Shown: piece by piece, positions 25,101 to 31,791 of the stretch
Numbering within the stretch: position 1 is the first letter of the stretch
Layout: each line of letters begins with the position of its first letter
Assembly (NCBI GenBank): GCA_946552115.1
Contig: CAMNRH010000020.1
Span: 1-50,824 of the forward strand
Origin: an uncultured Lachnospiraceae bacterium
GTDB taxonomy: Bacteria > Bacillota > Clostridia > Lachnospirales > Lachnospiraceae
DNA: 50,824 bases
Direction of reading: 5' to 3'
Made by a program: the position numbers and the translations under genes
The notes under the pieces: generated by a model
What the model was told of the DNA's origin: nothing
What the model saw: only the letters and a program-made list of their open reading frames with translations
Databases searched by the model: none

Positions 25101-25197
25101 TTACACCACCCCTCTAAATATGTATGATTCACTGGTTGTACTTGTTGACGCTTTCCTATCCCCGGACAAAAGAATTGTTTATTATTACGTTCCTAAT

Positions 25198-25389
25198 TCA
25201 AAGGGCGCCGGATACCGGGTAGTCCGAATAAGCTGCAGATTCTTTCGTTTGCGATTCATCTTCTATAAATTCTTCTGAAAGAAATTTTGTGAAATCATCC
25301 GGTGAATTATGAAACGCTATAAGTTCAAATATCAACTCGCTGAATTTCTGTTCATCGGTCACGCCTCTTATTACATCAAACTTTTTCAT
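25198..25389 (-). CDS. small hypothetical phage protein
   Basis: 63 residues, acidic (MKKFDVIRGVTDEQKFSELI...). The first helix FSELIFELIAFHNSPDDFTK is typical of short early phage proteins that lie near the early promoter. Function unknown. Confidence 0.5.
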   Translation of the reverse strand: MKKFDVIRGVTDEQKFSELIFELIAFHNSPDDFTKFLSEEFIEDESQTKESAAYSDYPVSGAL

Positions 25390-25398
25390 CTCTTCCTC

Positions 25399-25704
25399 CT
25401 AAGCTAAATGCTTAATATCAGGTGTCCCCAATTCAAAATATGGACACGTTTCATCTGGCTTTGGATTTCTTTTCCCTCCCTTTCTGATTGGTACCCCAGA
25501 GGCACAATGGCCATCATAAATAGGTATATACTCAGACCGGTATCTCTTGCCTCCCTTTATGTAATGTTGAATATAATTCTCGCAGTACTGGCAGCTTTTG
25601 GGTTTCAGAACCTCGTTTTGCTCCATTTTCTTAGACAATTCCCCTAAGGCGTTCTTTAATGCAGCATTTTCGCTTTCTAATTGTCTGATTTCGGTTGATA
25701 ACAT
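25399..25704 (-). CDS. first early-operon gene, coiled-coil zinc protein
   Basis: 101 residues. Residues 1-35 form a coiled coil (LSTEIRQLESENAALKNALG), followed by CQYCENYIQHYIKGGKRYRS and later Cys residues (GHCASG, ETCPYFELG) that could form a zinc site. It is the first gene behind the early promoter. Function is unknown, possibly regulatory. Confidence 0.6.
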   Translation of the reverse strand: MLSTEIRQLESENAALKNALGELSKKMEQNEVLKPKSCQYCENYIQHYIKGGKRYRSEYIPIYDGHCASGVPIRKGGKRNPKPDETCPYFELGTPDIKHLA

Positions 25705-25754
25705 TGGCTTTTCCTCCTTAAATGTGTTAAAATAAGAATTCAGTATACCTATTT

Positions 25755-25778
25755 AGTATACACGTCCTTTTCGGTCGT
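25755..25778. repeat. early operator copy 1
   Basis: First of two exact 24-bp copies. Each contains ACGTCC and GGTCGT as an imperfect inverted repeat around TTTTC. A shorter partial match (AGTATAC) lies at 25742. Confidence 0.7.
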
Positions 25779-25790
25779 ATTCTTATTCTC

Positions 25791-25819
25791 AGTATACACG
25801 TCCTTTTCGGTCGTGTCAA
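25791..25819 (-). promoter_or_regulatory. early lytic promoter overlapping operator copy 2
   Basis: On the minus strand TTGACA (25814-25819), 17-bp spacer, TATACT (25791-25796). The second exact copy of the 24-bp repeat (25791-25814) covers the spacer and -10, so a bound repressor would shut off the early operon. The plus-strand repressor gene starts 19 bp to the right. Confidence 0.8.
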
Positions 25820-25837
25820 TACTTTTAGGAGGTACCA

Positions 25838-26041
25838 ATGAAATTTAATGAACAGCTTAAACGTCAAAGAGAGTTATACGGTTGTACGCAAAAGCAAATG
25901 GCTGAACTTATCGGCATAACTCCACGTTCTTATCAAAGGTACGAATCAGGGGAAAGAGAACCAAACATTGATACATTGGTGCAAATTGCTGATTTTTTTA
26001 AAATATCCCTTGATAACCTAATCGGAAGAAATTTTCCTTAA
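25838..26041 (+). CDS. XRE-family repressor of the early promoter
   Basis: 67 residues, one helix-turn-helix spanning almost the entire protein (MKFNEQLKRQRELYGCTQKQ ... YQRYESGEREPNIDTLVQIA). TAGGAGGT lies upstream. Divergent from the early operon and adjacent to its operators, so it is the obvious regulator of that switch. Its short length lacks a separate oligomerisation domain. Repressor versus Cro-like role cannot be decided from sequence. Confidence 0.8.
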   Translation: MKFNEQLKRQRELYGCTQKQMAELIGITPRSYQRYESGEREPNIDTLVQIADFFKISLDNLIGRNFP

Positions 26042-26215
26042 TGTACGTTGATGGATTTCAAACAAATCCTCCAATAAGTCCCATGTTTCGATGGTTCCTA
26101 ATCTTTCTCCGCTTTCTATTCTTTGATATGCTCTTTCTGTCATGCCAAGATATTCAGCAACGTCTTTCTGCGTCATGCCCGCTTTCCGGCGGGCTTCTTT
26201 TAAGTTTTTTCTCAA
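26018..26215 (-). CDS. XRE-family HTH protein
   Basis: 65 residues from TTG at 26215 (GGGAGG, 8-bp spacing), although the frame stays open to 26296. The helix-turn-helix reads NLKEARRKAGMTQKDVAEYL, then TERAYQRIESGERLGTIETW. It is convergent with the previous repressor, overlapping its 3' end by 24 bp. The opposite transcripts could interfere with each other. Confidence 0.65.
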   Translation of the reverse strand: MRKNLKEARRKAGMTQKDVAEYLGMTERAYQRIESGERLGTIETWDLLEDLFEIHQRTLRKISSD

Positions 26216-26284
26216 TATTCGCGCCTCCCATCCTGCTTTTTCATCTCTTTGCTCTCCTATTCCGCTTCCATCACTTTCCCCGGA

Positions 26285-26313
26285 TTGCTCTTTCAATAGG
26301 TATCTGATATAAT
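26285..26313 (+). promoter_or_regulatory. lysogenic promoter A
   Basis: TTGCTC, 17-bp spacer, TATAAT (26308-26313). TATCAAAC follows at 26319-26326, the same distance from the -10 as in lysogenic promoter B at 27290, suggesting a shared control or start-site element. Confidence 0.65.
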
Positions 26314-26341
26314 TCTCCTATCAAACGAAAGGAGAATATTT

Positions 26342-26944
26342 ATGACGCCAGCTCAACAGTTTATCAATAATCGCGGCATTATGTTCAAAGTGGAGCGTAA
26401 CGGTTCTATCGTATCTGAATTAAAAGGACTTCCAAACCACGAAAAATCCACTTCGCGAAAATACATTGGTTTTATGCCTGATTCCGATATACAAACAGGC
26501 GATTGGCTTATCAATCCCACAAACGAAAAGTTCTATGTTTCAGATATCGTTACTGACTTTTTCCTCCAACAGAAAAGCCAATTGAAAGCCTACTGTCAAA
26601 CCATTACAGAATATAATGCTAAGGCCGAAAAAGCACCAGCCATATTCAATATTGAGAATGCCACTAATTCAGTAATTGGTATGCAGTCCACCGTTACCCT
26701 GAACATCAACAGCTCCATCCAGGAAGCAAAGGAACAGATAGCATCCAGCGATTCCGGCGATAAAGAAGAACTTCAGCAAATAATTTCTCTGCTTGAAATG
26801 GTTGTGAACAATCAGGTTCCCGCCCAAAAAGGACTGCTTTCAAAGTTTGTATCAGTCATACAGCGGAACTCATGGATTTCCAGCCCTATTTCCTCTATTC
26901 TGCTAAATTGGCTTTTAACTCAAGCTCCATCGGTACTCCCTTGA
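26342..26944 (+). CDS. hypothetical lysogeny-region protein
   Basis: 200 residues, no signal peptide. The N-terminal half (FKVERNGSIVSELKGLPNHE, then FMPDSDIQTGDWLINPTNEK) looks like a small beta domain. The C-terminal half (NSVIGMQSTVTLNINSSIQE, KEELQQIISLLEMVV, then a hydrophobic end SSPISSILLNWLL) resembles the helical tail seen in many prophage-encoded accessory proteins. Family not recognised. It is transcribed from a promoter whose leader matches that of the 27317 gene. Superinfection-related function is only a guess. Confidence 0.5.
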   Translation: MTPAQQFINNRGIMFKVERNGSIVSELKGLPNHEKSTSRKYIGFMPDSDIQTGDWLINPTNEKFYVSDIVTDFFLQQKSQLKAYCQTITEYNAKAEKAPAIFNIENATNSVIGMQSTVTLNINSSIQEAKEQIASSDSGDKEELQQIISLLEMVVNNQVPAQKGLLSKFVSVIQRNSWISSPISSILLNWLLTQAPSVLP

Positions 26945-27173
26945 TTGTTACACAAAGCTCCGTCTCCCCATCTGCGGAGCTTTGTATTTTGTAATCAGAT
27001 ACCGGAACAAACCCTTTACTATCTACTTTTAATGCGTACAAGTTTTCAGACCTTACGAGCGATACATCAGCCCTCTTCTTATCTGTACTTATTTTCAATG
27101 GAAATCCGCATTCATGGCAAAACTTGTCTTTCTCCCTAATTCTGGATATTTCACCGCAATTTGGACATTTCAT
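26895..27173 (-). CDS. zinc-ribbon protein
   Basis: 92 residues. MKCPNCGEISRIREKDKFCH then ECGFPLKIS is a clean C-x2-C ... C-x2-C zinc ribbon, followed by a beta-rich C-terminal part. AGGAGG is 7 bp upstream. It converges on the 26342 gene with 50 bp of overlap. Role unknown. Confidence 0.6.
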   Translation of the reverse strand: MKCPNCGEISRIREKDKFCHECGFPLKISTDKKRADVSLVRSENLYALKVDSKGFVPVSDYKIQSSADGETELCVTIKGVPMELELKANLAE

Positions 27174-27289
27174 CTCACTACCTCCTTATCCTGCTGCCCT
27201 CTCCGGTTCTTTACTTTCACTCCCTAATTTGAATCCATTTAATAACACCAAAATGCTTTCCTTTAATAAAGTTATTTGGTATAATTTTT

Positions 27290-27308
27290 CTATCAAACAA
27301 TGAAAGGA
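27290..27308 (+). promoter_or_regulatory. lysogenic promoter B with shared leader
   Basis: Extended -10 TGGTATAAT with TATAAT at 27290-27295, and TATCAAAC at 27301-27308, exactly as far from the -10 as in promoter A. The -35 is weak. Confidence 0.55.
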
Positions 27309-27316
27309 ATGATATT

Positions 27317-27868
27317 ATGAATTGCAATCTTACACCATCAAATATCATTGAAATTATTGGTATCATCGTCTCTTTATGCACCAGTTTATTCGCTATCACT
27401 ATCTCGGTAAAAACATTAAAACAGAACTCCCAAATGATCGAAGATTCTACACGCCCCTACATTGGTATTTATGGCGGCGGTATATATGTTAAATCTCCCA
27501 ATTATTACATTGTTTTAAAAAACTTTGGTCAAAGCAGCGCAACCATTAAATCATTTTCCTATGACTTTGATCTTGCAAAATGCGTAGATGATGATAGCGA
27601 TCATGAACCATTTGAAAAAATCGAAAATTCCACGCTTGTACCAGGGCAATCTTTTCAAGCTGCTATAAATCTCCCAAAAACCATTGCGCAAACAACAGAA
27701 ATTAATTTCCATGTTGTATACTCATCTAACACACATCAATATGAGGATGATATATGTCTAAATCTTGTTGCTAATACAGGAAATTACATTGTACATAAAA
27801 CAACAAAAGGGCAAGAACTTTCAATCATATCTGAAACATTGCAAGATATAAACATTCATTCACTGTAA
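27317..27868 (+). CDS. membrane-anchored lysogeny-region protein
   Basis: 183 residues. One transmembrane segment (residues 10-30, IIEIIGIIVSLCTSLFAITI) is followed by a soluble beta-rich domain beginning TRPYIGIYGGGIYVKSPNYY. Proteins of this shape are frequent in lysogeny regions of Firmicutes prophages. Family function is not known. A role in superinfection exclusion is plausible because it is membrane-bound and lysogen-expressed, but not shown. Confidence 0.55.
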   Translation: MNCNLTPSNIIEIIGIIVSLCTSLFAITISVKTLKQNSQMIEDSTRPYIGIYGGGIYVKSPNYYIVLKNFGQSSATIKSFSYDFDLAKCVDDDSDHEPFEKIENSTLVPGQSFQAAINLPKTIAQTTEINFHVVYSSNTHQYEDDICLNLVANTGNYIVHKTTKGQELSIISETLQDINIHSL

Positions 27869-28051
27869 CCTAATTTTCGATCCTTTCACCCTGATTTTTA
27901 TTTGTTTCAAAATATAGAAAATCAAATCATATGTCCTTGCTTCTTCCGGAAGTTCAGATATTATTTGCACAAGAATTTTTTCGGCTATATCATCAATTTT
28001 ATTCTTATCAATAGACACGCCTGAAATTAATTGAACACGTTCTTCAAACAT
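27860..28051 (-). CDS. small hypothetical protein
   Basis: 63 residues, helical (DKNKIDDIAEKILVQIISEL), basic C-terminus. It overlaps the 27317 gene tail by 9 bp in convergent orientation. A GGGG motif lies upstream of its start. No family recognised. Confidence 0.45.
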   Translation of the reverse strand: MFEERVQLISGVSIDKNKIDDIAEKILVQIISELPEEARTYDLIFYILKQIKIRVKGSKIRLQ

Positions 28052-28125
28052 TCCGTACTACCCCGCTTTCTTCCCAGCTCGTAAATAAATACTTGCAAAT
28101 GCTGAATTTGTTTCATTTGTAGTTA

Positions 28126-28221
28126 CTATCTTAACCAATACAGCAATACATGCATTACGATTGTTGCGGCCACTGATGCAACAGCTGGTATTAGAATTTC
28201 TTTCGCGATAAATTTCTTCAT
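28126..28221 (-). CDS. 31-residue single-pass membrane peptide
   Basis: MKKFIAKEILIPAVASVAAT followed by IVMHVLLYWLR. A two-lysine head and one hydrophobic helix of about 20 residues, preceded by AGGTGA. This is the shape of type I toxin peptides and other small membrane regulators. No antisense RNA promoter is evident in the neighbourhood, so toxicity is speculative. Confidence 0.55.
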   Translation of the reverse strand: MKKFIAKEILIPAVASVAATIVMHVLLYWLR

Positions 28222-28242
28222 GTTCTCACCTTCCTATTTCCT

Positions 28243-28428
28243 TTATACTGCTGCCGTATAATGCATATACTTATTTTTATGCGTTCTTAATTTTTTTTGT
28301 TTTTTCTTCCTCTTCGGCGTGCGAAACCTTGATTTCTTGCCTGTAAAATGATTATGGTTATTATATTTTGATATTTCTGTCACCTCCTGATTCCTCACAC
28401 TCTCTTCCTCTACTATATTATTTATCAT
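28243..28428 (-). CDS. doubtful small basic ORF
   Basis: 61 codons; the second half is very lysine-rich (KKSRFRTPKRKKKQKKLRTH). The GGAGG directly abuts the first ATG and an internal AGGAGGTGA has no ATG or GTG at a suitable distance. It may be a short regulatory peptide or not a gene at all. Confidence 0.25.
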   Translation of the reverse strand: MINNIVEEESVRNQEVTEISKYNNHNHFTGKKSRFRTPKRKKKQKKLRTHKNKYMHYTAAV

Positions 28429-28449
28429 CCTCCACCGTCTTTCATCTTA

Positions 28450-28484
28450 TGAAAAATATTTCAATATATGGATAATATTTTTCA
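28450..28484. repeat. 11-bp inverted repeat in a divergent intergenic region
   Basis: TGAAAAATATT and AATATTTTTCA form a perfect pair around 13 bp. It lies between the 28243 ORF and the promoter of the DUF3892-like gene. It could be an operator or a weak bidirectional terminator. Confidence 0.4.
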
Positions 28485-28512
28485 ATCCAGCACTATATAT
28501 TGCGTTTTATGC

Positions 28513-28541
28513 TTGACAAATAAAATTTTTAGCAGTAAGCT
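28513..28541 (+). promoter_or_regulatory. promoter of the DUF3892-like gene
   Basis: TTGACA (28513-28518), 17-bp spacer, TAAGCT (28536-28541). A CTATCAAA motif follows about 12 bp from the -10, similar to promoters A and B. Confidence 0.5.
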
Positions 28542-28589
28542 AAACACTATCAAAGCTATGTGCGTGCTTTATCAGAAAGGAGAATGCTT

Positions 28590-28808
28590 ATGCCAAATAA
28601 ACCTAAAGTAGAAGTAATTAAAGAGTCAAACACCGGACGGAATGAACGCTTCCGCGATACTCGGACTGGACAAGAAATGACACGCAACCAATTTATCAAA
28701 GCGATTGATAAAGGCACTTATGGGAATGACTATTATCACCGCAATATTAATGGTGTGGAAACTCCTGTTTCTAAGCCGGATGGAAACCCCAAAAACAACC
28801 TCGGTTAA
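28590..28808 (+). CDS. DUF3892-like small protein
   Basis: 72 residues from the ATG at 28590 (GGAG spaced correctly). VEVIKESNTGRNERFRDTRT, MTRNQFIKAIDKGTYGNDYY and NGVETPVSKPDGNPKNNLG are features of the DUF3892-type small proteins seen on prophages. Function unknown. It converges with the 28805 gene by 4 bp. Confidence 0.65.
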   Translation: MPNKPKVEVIKESNTGRNERFRDTRTGQEMTRNQFIKAIDKGTYGNDYYHRNINGVETPVSKPDGNPKNNLG

Positions 28809-28939
28809 TCTTCAGCAGGCACGCACATGACTTTGTACCCAGACTCCCCGATTATGTCCTCGTCCGTAATACTGGCTATCAGTTCATTAGCATCTGTTAC
28901 TATCTGAATTTCTTTGATTTCATTTTCTCCAATTTTCAC
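28805..28939 (-). CDS. small acidic protein downstream of XRE
   Basis: 44 residues from a GTG that overlaps the XRE stop codon (GTGA, 4 bp), with AGAGGTGT upstream. It starts MKIGENEIKEIQIVTDANEL. Translation is probably coupled to the XRE gene. No family recognised. Confidence 0.55.
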   Translation of the reverse strand: MKIGENEIKEIQIVTDANELIASITDEDIIGESGYKVMCVPAED

Positions 28940-29154
28940 GCTGACACCTCTTTCTCTTCTGCAAATTCTCTAGGATCGATATTCAGAAATACGCAGAGAG
29001 GTATAAGTTCTTCCGTTCTCAAATCTCTATCTCTCTTTTCATCATATAAACTTACATAAAGAGAATGATAATCAAGCCCTGTTTTTCTTGCGACTTCTGA
29101 AAGGTTAAATCCCTTATCTTTCATATAAGCTCCAATTCTTCTTGAAATCCTCAT
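28936..29154 (-). CDS. XRE-family Cro-like regulator
   Basis: 72 residues with one helix-turn-helix (IGAYMKDKGFNLSEVARKTG ... LDYHSLYVSLYDEKRDRDLR). Divergent from the ImmR-like gene across a shared operator region, the classic Cro/CI arrangement of a second genetic switch. Confidence 0.75.
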   Translation of the reverse strand: MRISRRIGAYMKDKGFNLSEVARKTGLDYHSLYVSLYDEKRDRDLRTEELIPLCVFLNIDPREFAEEKEVSA

Positions 29155-29194
29155 TAAATCACCTCCAAAATCTTCTCTTTGAAGAATTTATTAC

Positions 29195-29223
29195 ATATTA
29201 CTCTACTTTTTGAAGTCTGTCAA
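29195..29223 (-). promoter_or_regulatory. promoter of the XRE-44aa operon with operators
   Basis: TTGACA (29218-29223), 17-bp spacer, TAATAT (29195-29200). An ACTTCAAAAAGTAGA element fills the spacer. Related elements occur at 29170-29186 (TTCTTCAAAGAGAAGA) and 29243-29258 (CTTCGAAATGAAG), which suggests three repressor sites. Confidence 0.65.
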
Positions 29224-29263
29224 TAGAATTTATAAACTTTTTTCTTCATTTCGAAGATTTTTA

Positions 29264-29292
29264 TTGACCTTATAAAAAATTTAGTGTATGGT
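29264..29292 (+). promoter_or_regulatory. promoter of the ImmR-like repressor
   Basis: TTGACC (29264-29269), 17-bp spacer, TATGGT (29287-29292). It sits just outside the third operator-like element, so self-control of the repressor is likely. Confidence 0.5.
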
Positions 29293-29314
29293 GTATAAAA
29301 AGGTAGGTGATAAC

Positions 29315-29824
29315 ATGGTTGAAAGTCTTGGCGCAATACTAAAAGAATTGCGTAAAAGGAAAAAACTCACAGCAAAAGAAACCGTTGATAAATTATCTTC
29401 ATTAGGATATGAAATATCAGAAAAAACAATTTCTGGTTACGAAACTGGAATACGAATGCCAAACGCAGATGTATTTATGGCATTATGTACAATTTATGAT
29501 TGCAAAAATATATTGGAAATGTTTTCCTTTATAAATGCGGACTATTCTATTCCTACAGATTCTGAATGGGAAATGGTAGAAAAATATCGCTTCGTCTCCA
29601 CACACTCACCAGACGGGGCAAGTGTGGTAGATACGGTGATGGATAGGGAATATTCCATAGCAAAGACATTAAAAGAGCAAAATGAAAAGATTGTAGCTTT
29701 GACGGAGATACCAAGTCATATTAAAGAAAGTACCAACTATGTCAATGCAGCTCATCCACTTGAGGACGCCTCCGAGAATGATAAGCAGTTTGATGAAAAT
29801 ATCATGGATGACGAAGATTTTTAA
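29315..29824 (+). CDS. ImmR-like repressor
   Basis: 169 residues. Helix-turn-helix in residues 5-60 (LKELRKRKKLTAKETVDKLS ... SEKTISGYETGIRMPNADVF), then a SEWEMVEKYRFVSTHSPDGA region like the C-terminal part of phage and ICE repressors, and an acidic tail. The next gene is an ImmA-type metalloprotease. In ICEBs1-like systems ImmA cleaves ImmR to induce the element, and the same is expected here. AGGTGA sits upstream of the chosen ATG. Confidence 0.8.
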   Translation: MVESLGAILKELRKRKKLTAKETVDKLSSLGYEISEKTISGYETGIRMPNADVFMALCTIYDCKNILEMFSFINADYSIPTDSEWEMVEKYRFVSTHSPDGASVVDTVMDREYSIAKTLKEQNEKIVALTEIPSHIKESTNYVNAAHPLEDASENDKQFDENIMDDEDF

Positions 29825-29876
29825 GCCCGTTTTATTGGACATCTTATTTAACACTATACTATAAAGAGGTGATATT

Positions 29877-30335
29877 TTGATTACATATGAAGATTTGCTC
29901 ATAGAAGCGGACAACAATAATCTGATTACTAAAGAAAAACCACTCCGTGCTCATAAAGGGAGAATCAAAGGAAATCGCATTGCTATTAAGAAAGATTTGA
30001 CAGAAAAAGAAAAGAAGTGCATTTTGGCTGAAGAATTAGGCCATTATCATACTGGAATTGGAGAAATACTCGACCAATCTTCTGTATCTAATAGAAAACA
30101 AGAGCTTCATGGCCGTGCGTATGCATATAATAGACTTGTTGGACTTATGGGGATAATCGATGCATACAAACATCATTGTCAGGGTCTTTCAGAATCTGCG
30201 GAATATCTTGATGTTACTGAAGATTTTTTATATGATTCATTAAAATACTATAAAAGTAAATATGGAAGATATGCAAACGTTGACAATTATATAATATTCT
30301 TTGAGCCGTATCTAGGAGTATTCGAATTAATATAA
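29877..30335 (+). CDS. ImmA/IrrE-type metalloprotease
   Basis: 152 residues from a TTG start (AGAGGTGAT upstream). The catalytic motif is EELGHYHTG near residues 51-59, which matches the E-E-L-G-H-x form of the ImmA/IrrE family. GNRIAIKKDLTEKEKKCILA precedes it. It presumably cleaves the upstream repressor during induction. Encoded 52 bp after the repressor gene, in the same transcript. Confidence 0.8.
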   Translation: MITYEDLLIEADNNNLITKEKPLRAHKGRIKGNRIAIKKDLTEKEKKCILAEELGHYHTGIGEILDQSSVSNRKQELHGRAYAYNRLVGLMGIIDAYKHHCQGLSESAEYLDVTEDFLYDSLKYYKSKYGRYANVDNYIIFFEPYLGVFELI

Positions 30336-30355
30336 GGAAAAGAGGGAAAATTTTT

Positions 30356-30967
30356 ATGAAAAAAGAACTTCGTAACTTAAATCTGCTCCTGTTAATTATA
30401 GCTTTGCTTTTCTCGGTACTTCCAAGTACAACCGTAGCAGCTGCCAGTAATAAGTCGAAAGCAGAAAAAGTTGTAAAAACTTACATTAATGCCACTAAAA
30501 CTTACAACATCAGTAAAATGAACAAATGCTTTTATACAAAACCCAAAAATGCCTTTTTTATTAAGAAAAAAGCAATGGCTAAATATTGTAAAAAATACAA
30601 TAGAAAAACTACTTATCGAATTAAATCCACAAAAATAAAAGGGAAAAACGCCACTATAAAAGTATCTGTAACTTCCCCTGATTGTTACTATATCTTCTTA
30701 GATTCATTTGAAGACTTTGAGGATTATTATGTAGATTATTACTTACAACATGGCAGGAAACCATCTAGCGCAAAAGCTAATGCGTATCTGATGGAATGCA
30801 TTCGATATTATACTTGGGAATGGGGTGGCGTTGAATATAATACCCGTACCATAACTTTCAAAATGATAAAAACTAAGAAAGGATGGAAAATTAAGTCAGC
30901 AACCGACCGCATTAAAGATATTGCAAATTGCCGGTATGAGGAAGCGCATAACGATTCTTTTGATTAA
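30356..30967 (+). CDS. secreted protein, lysogenic conversion candidate
   Basis: 203 residues with a clear signal peptide (basic head MKKELR, hydrophobic LLLLIIALLFSVLPSTTVAA, cleavage near AAA-S). The mature part starts KAEKVVKTYINATKTYNISK and alternates helix and strand, similar to small NTF2-like extracellular domains. It follows ImmA directly and is probably expressed in the lysogen. Function at the cell surface unknown. Confidence 0.65.
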   Translation: MKKELRNLNLLLLIIALLFSVLPSTTVAAASNKSKAEKVVKTYINATKTYNISKMNKCFYTKPKNAFFIKKKAMAKYCKKYNRKTTYRIKSTKIKGKNATIKVSVTSPDCYYIFLDSFEDFEDYYVDYYLQHGRKPSSAKANAYLMECIRYYTWEWGGVEYNTRTITFKMIKTKKGWKIKSATDRIKDIANCRYEEAHNDSFD

Positions 30968-31088
30968 GCAAGACTTCTCATCAATTGAAACGATAATATT
31001 GTATGTATGGAAAAAGTGGTAGGAAAATATGAAGTATAACCGCTTCGGCGTTTATATAGAATAAAAAAGAAAGGATTAAACCCAAATA

Positions 31089-31232
31089 ATGCGCATAGAA
31101 TACAGCAAAAAAATTGTAAAATTCATTCCAGAAGAGAAACCTGAACCGGATGAAATAGAAGCATTCTTAGAGGGGAGAAAAGACCGGGGTCAAAATGGTA
31201 CCATACCGCATGATGCTATTAATTGGGATTAA
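31089..31232 (+). CDS. 47-residue protein upstream of a YgiT zinc-finger gene
   Basis: MRIEYSKKIVKFIPEEKPEP then DEIEAFLEGRKDRGQNGTIP. The first 13 residues look like the opening of RelE/ParE-type toxins, but the rest does not continue that fold. It may be a truncated toxin or a different small partner of the next gene. A weak AAGGA lies 14 bp upstream. Confidence 0.4.
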   Translation: MRIEYSKKIVKFIPEEKPEPDEIEAFLEGRKDRGQNGTIPHDAINWD

Positions 31233-31251
31233 AAATAGAGGAGAAATGATC

Positions 31252-31485
31252 ATGTGTGTTTATTGTGCCGGGACTTTAAAAGAAACTACTACGGATTTCG
31301 TAGAAAAGATTGACAACTATGTTATTATTATTAAAAATGTCCCTTGTGAAAAATGCAGTCAATGCGGCGAAGAGTATTTTTCTGATACTGTTGCAGAAAA
31401 AATCGAATCTATCCTTGACAGTATCCAAAAGATTTCCAGTGAAATCACTGTAACCGTAATTGATTATGCTACACAGGCCGCATAA
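31252..31485 (+). CDS. YgiT/MqsA-type zinc-finger protein
   Basis: 77 residues from the ATG at 31252, selected because AGAGGAG spaces well. CVYCAGTLKETTTDF and CEKCSQCGEEYFSDTVAEKI form the two-knuckle YgiT zinc finger of MqsA-type antitoxins. The helix-turn-helix that full MqsA carries is absent, which is usual for the short YgiT group paired with DUF4258-type toxins. No complete toxin lies beside it. Confidence 0.7.
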   Translation: MCVYCAGTLKETTTDFVEKIDNYVIIIKNVPCEKCSQCGEEYFSDTVAEKIESILDSIQKISSEITVTVIDYATQAA

Positions 31486-31527
31486 AAGGCGACTATTTTC
31501 ACCATTTTATATATTCTCATAAAAATT

Positions 31528-31659
31528 TTGACTACGAGCATAATATAATCTATAATAGACTAACAGGAAAGATTATTTCTTTTCTAAATATTGCCTTAAG
31601 GGCATCAAAGAAGCTATTAGTTTATTATGTGAAGACCTCGTATCAATACGGGGTCTTTT
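31528..31659 (+). ncRNA. candidate small RNA with own promoter and terminator
   Basis: TTGACT (31528-31533), 17-bp spacer, TATAAT (31551-31556), predicted start near 31563. About 95 nt later, AGACCTCGTAT pairs with ATACGGGGTCT (one G-U) and runs into TTTT at 31656-31659, a strong intrinsic terminator. The interval has no start codon followed by an open frame. A short internal GCC-TTAAG-GGC stem is present. It lies 43 bp after the YgiT gene. Confidence 0.55.
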
Positions 31660-31791
31660 ACGTTACAACAGAACTATCCCTGCTGCTGCCACAGGAACGC
31701 CCATAGTATGAATAAACTATTGGTAAATACAAGGAATAATTTTACAGACTAGAGCGCTATATCAATAAAACAAAAGAAAAGAGGAAAAACA
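31660..31791 (+). other. leader between candidate sRNA and DUF6414-like gene
   Basis: No gene seen. It contains a near copy (31677-31700) of an element found after the Uma2 gene (33525-33546). A possible weak promoter (TTGGTA, 17 bp, TACAGA) precedes the next gene. Confidence 0.3.

Noticed and set aside
25742-25820. Repeats that might be a CRISPR array
   Set aside because: Only two full copies and one partial copy, overlapping a promoter; they are operator repeats.
27217-27399. 60-codon minus-strand frame
   Set aside because: It overlaps the start and leader of the 27317 gene, has no ribosome site and no coding character.
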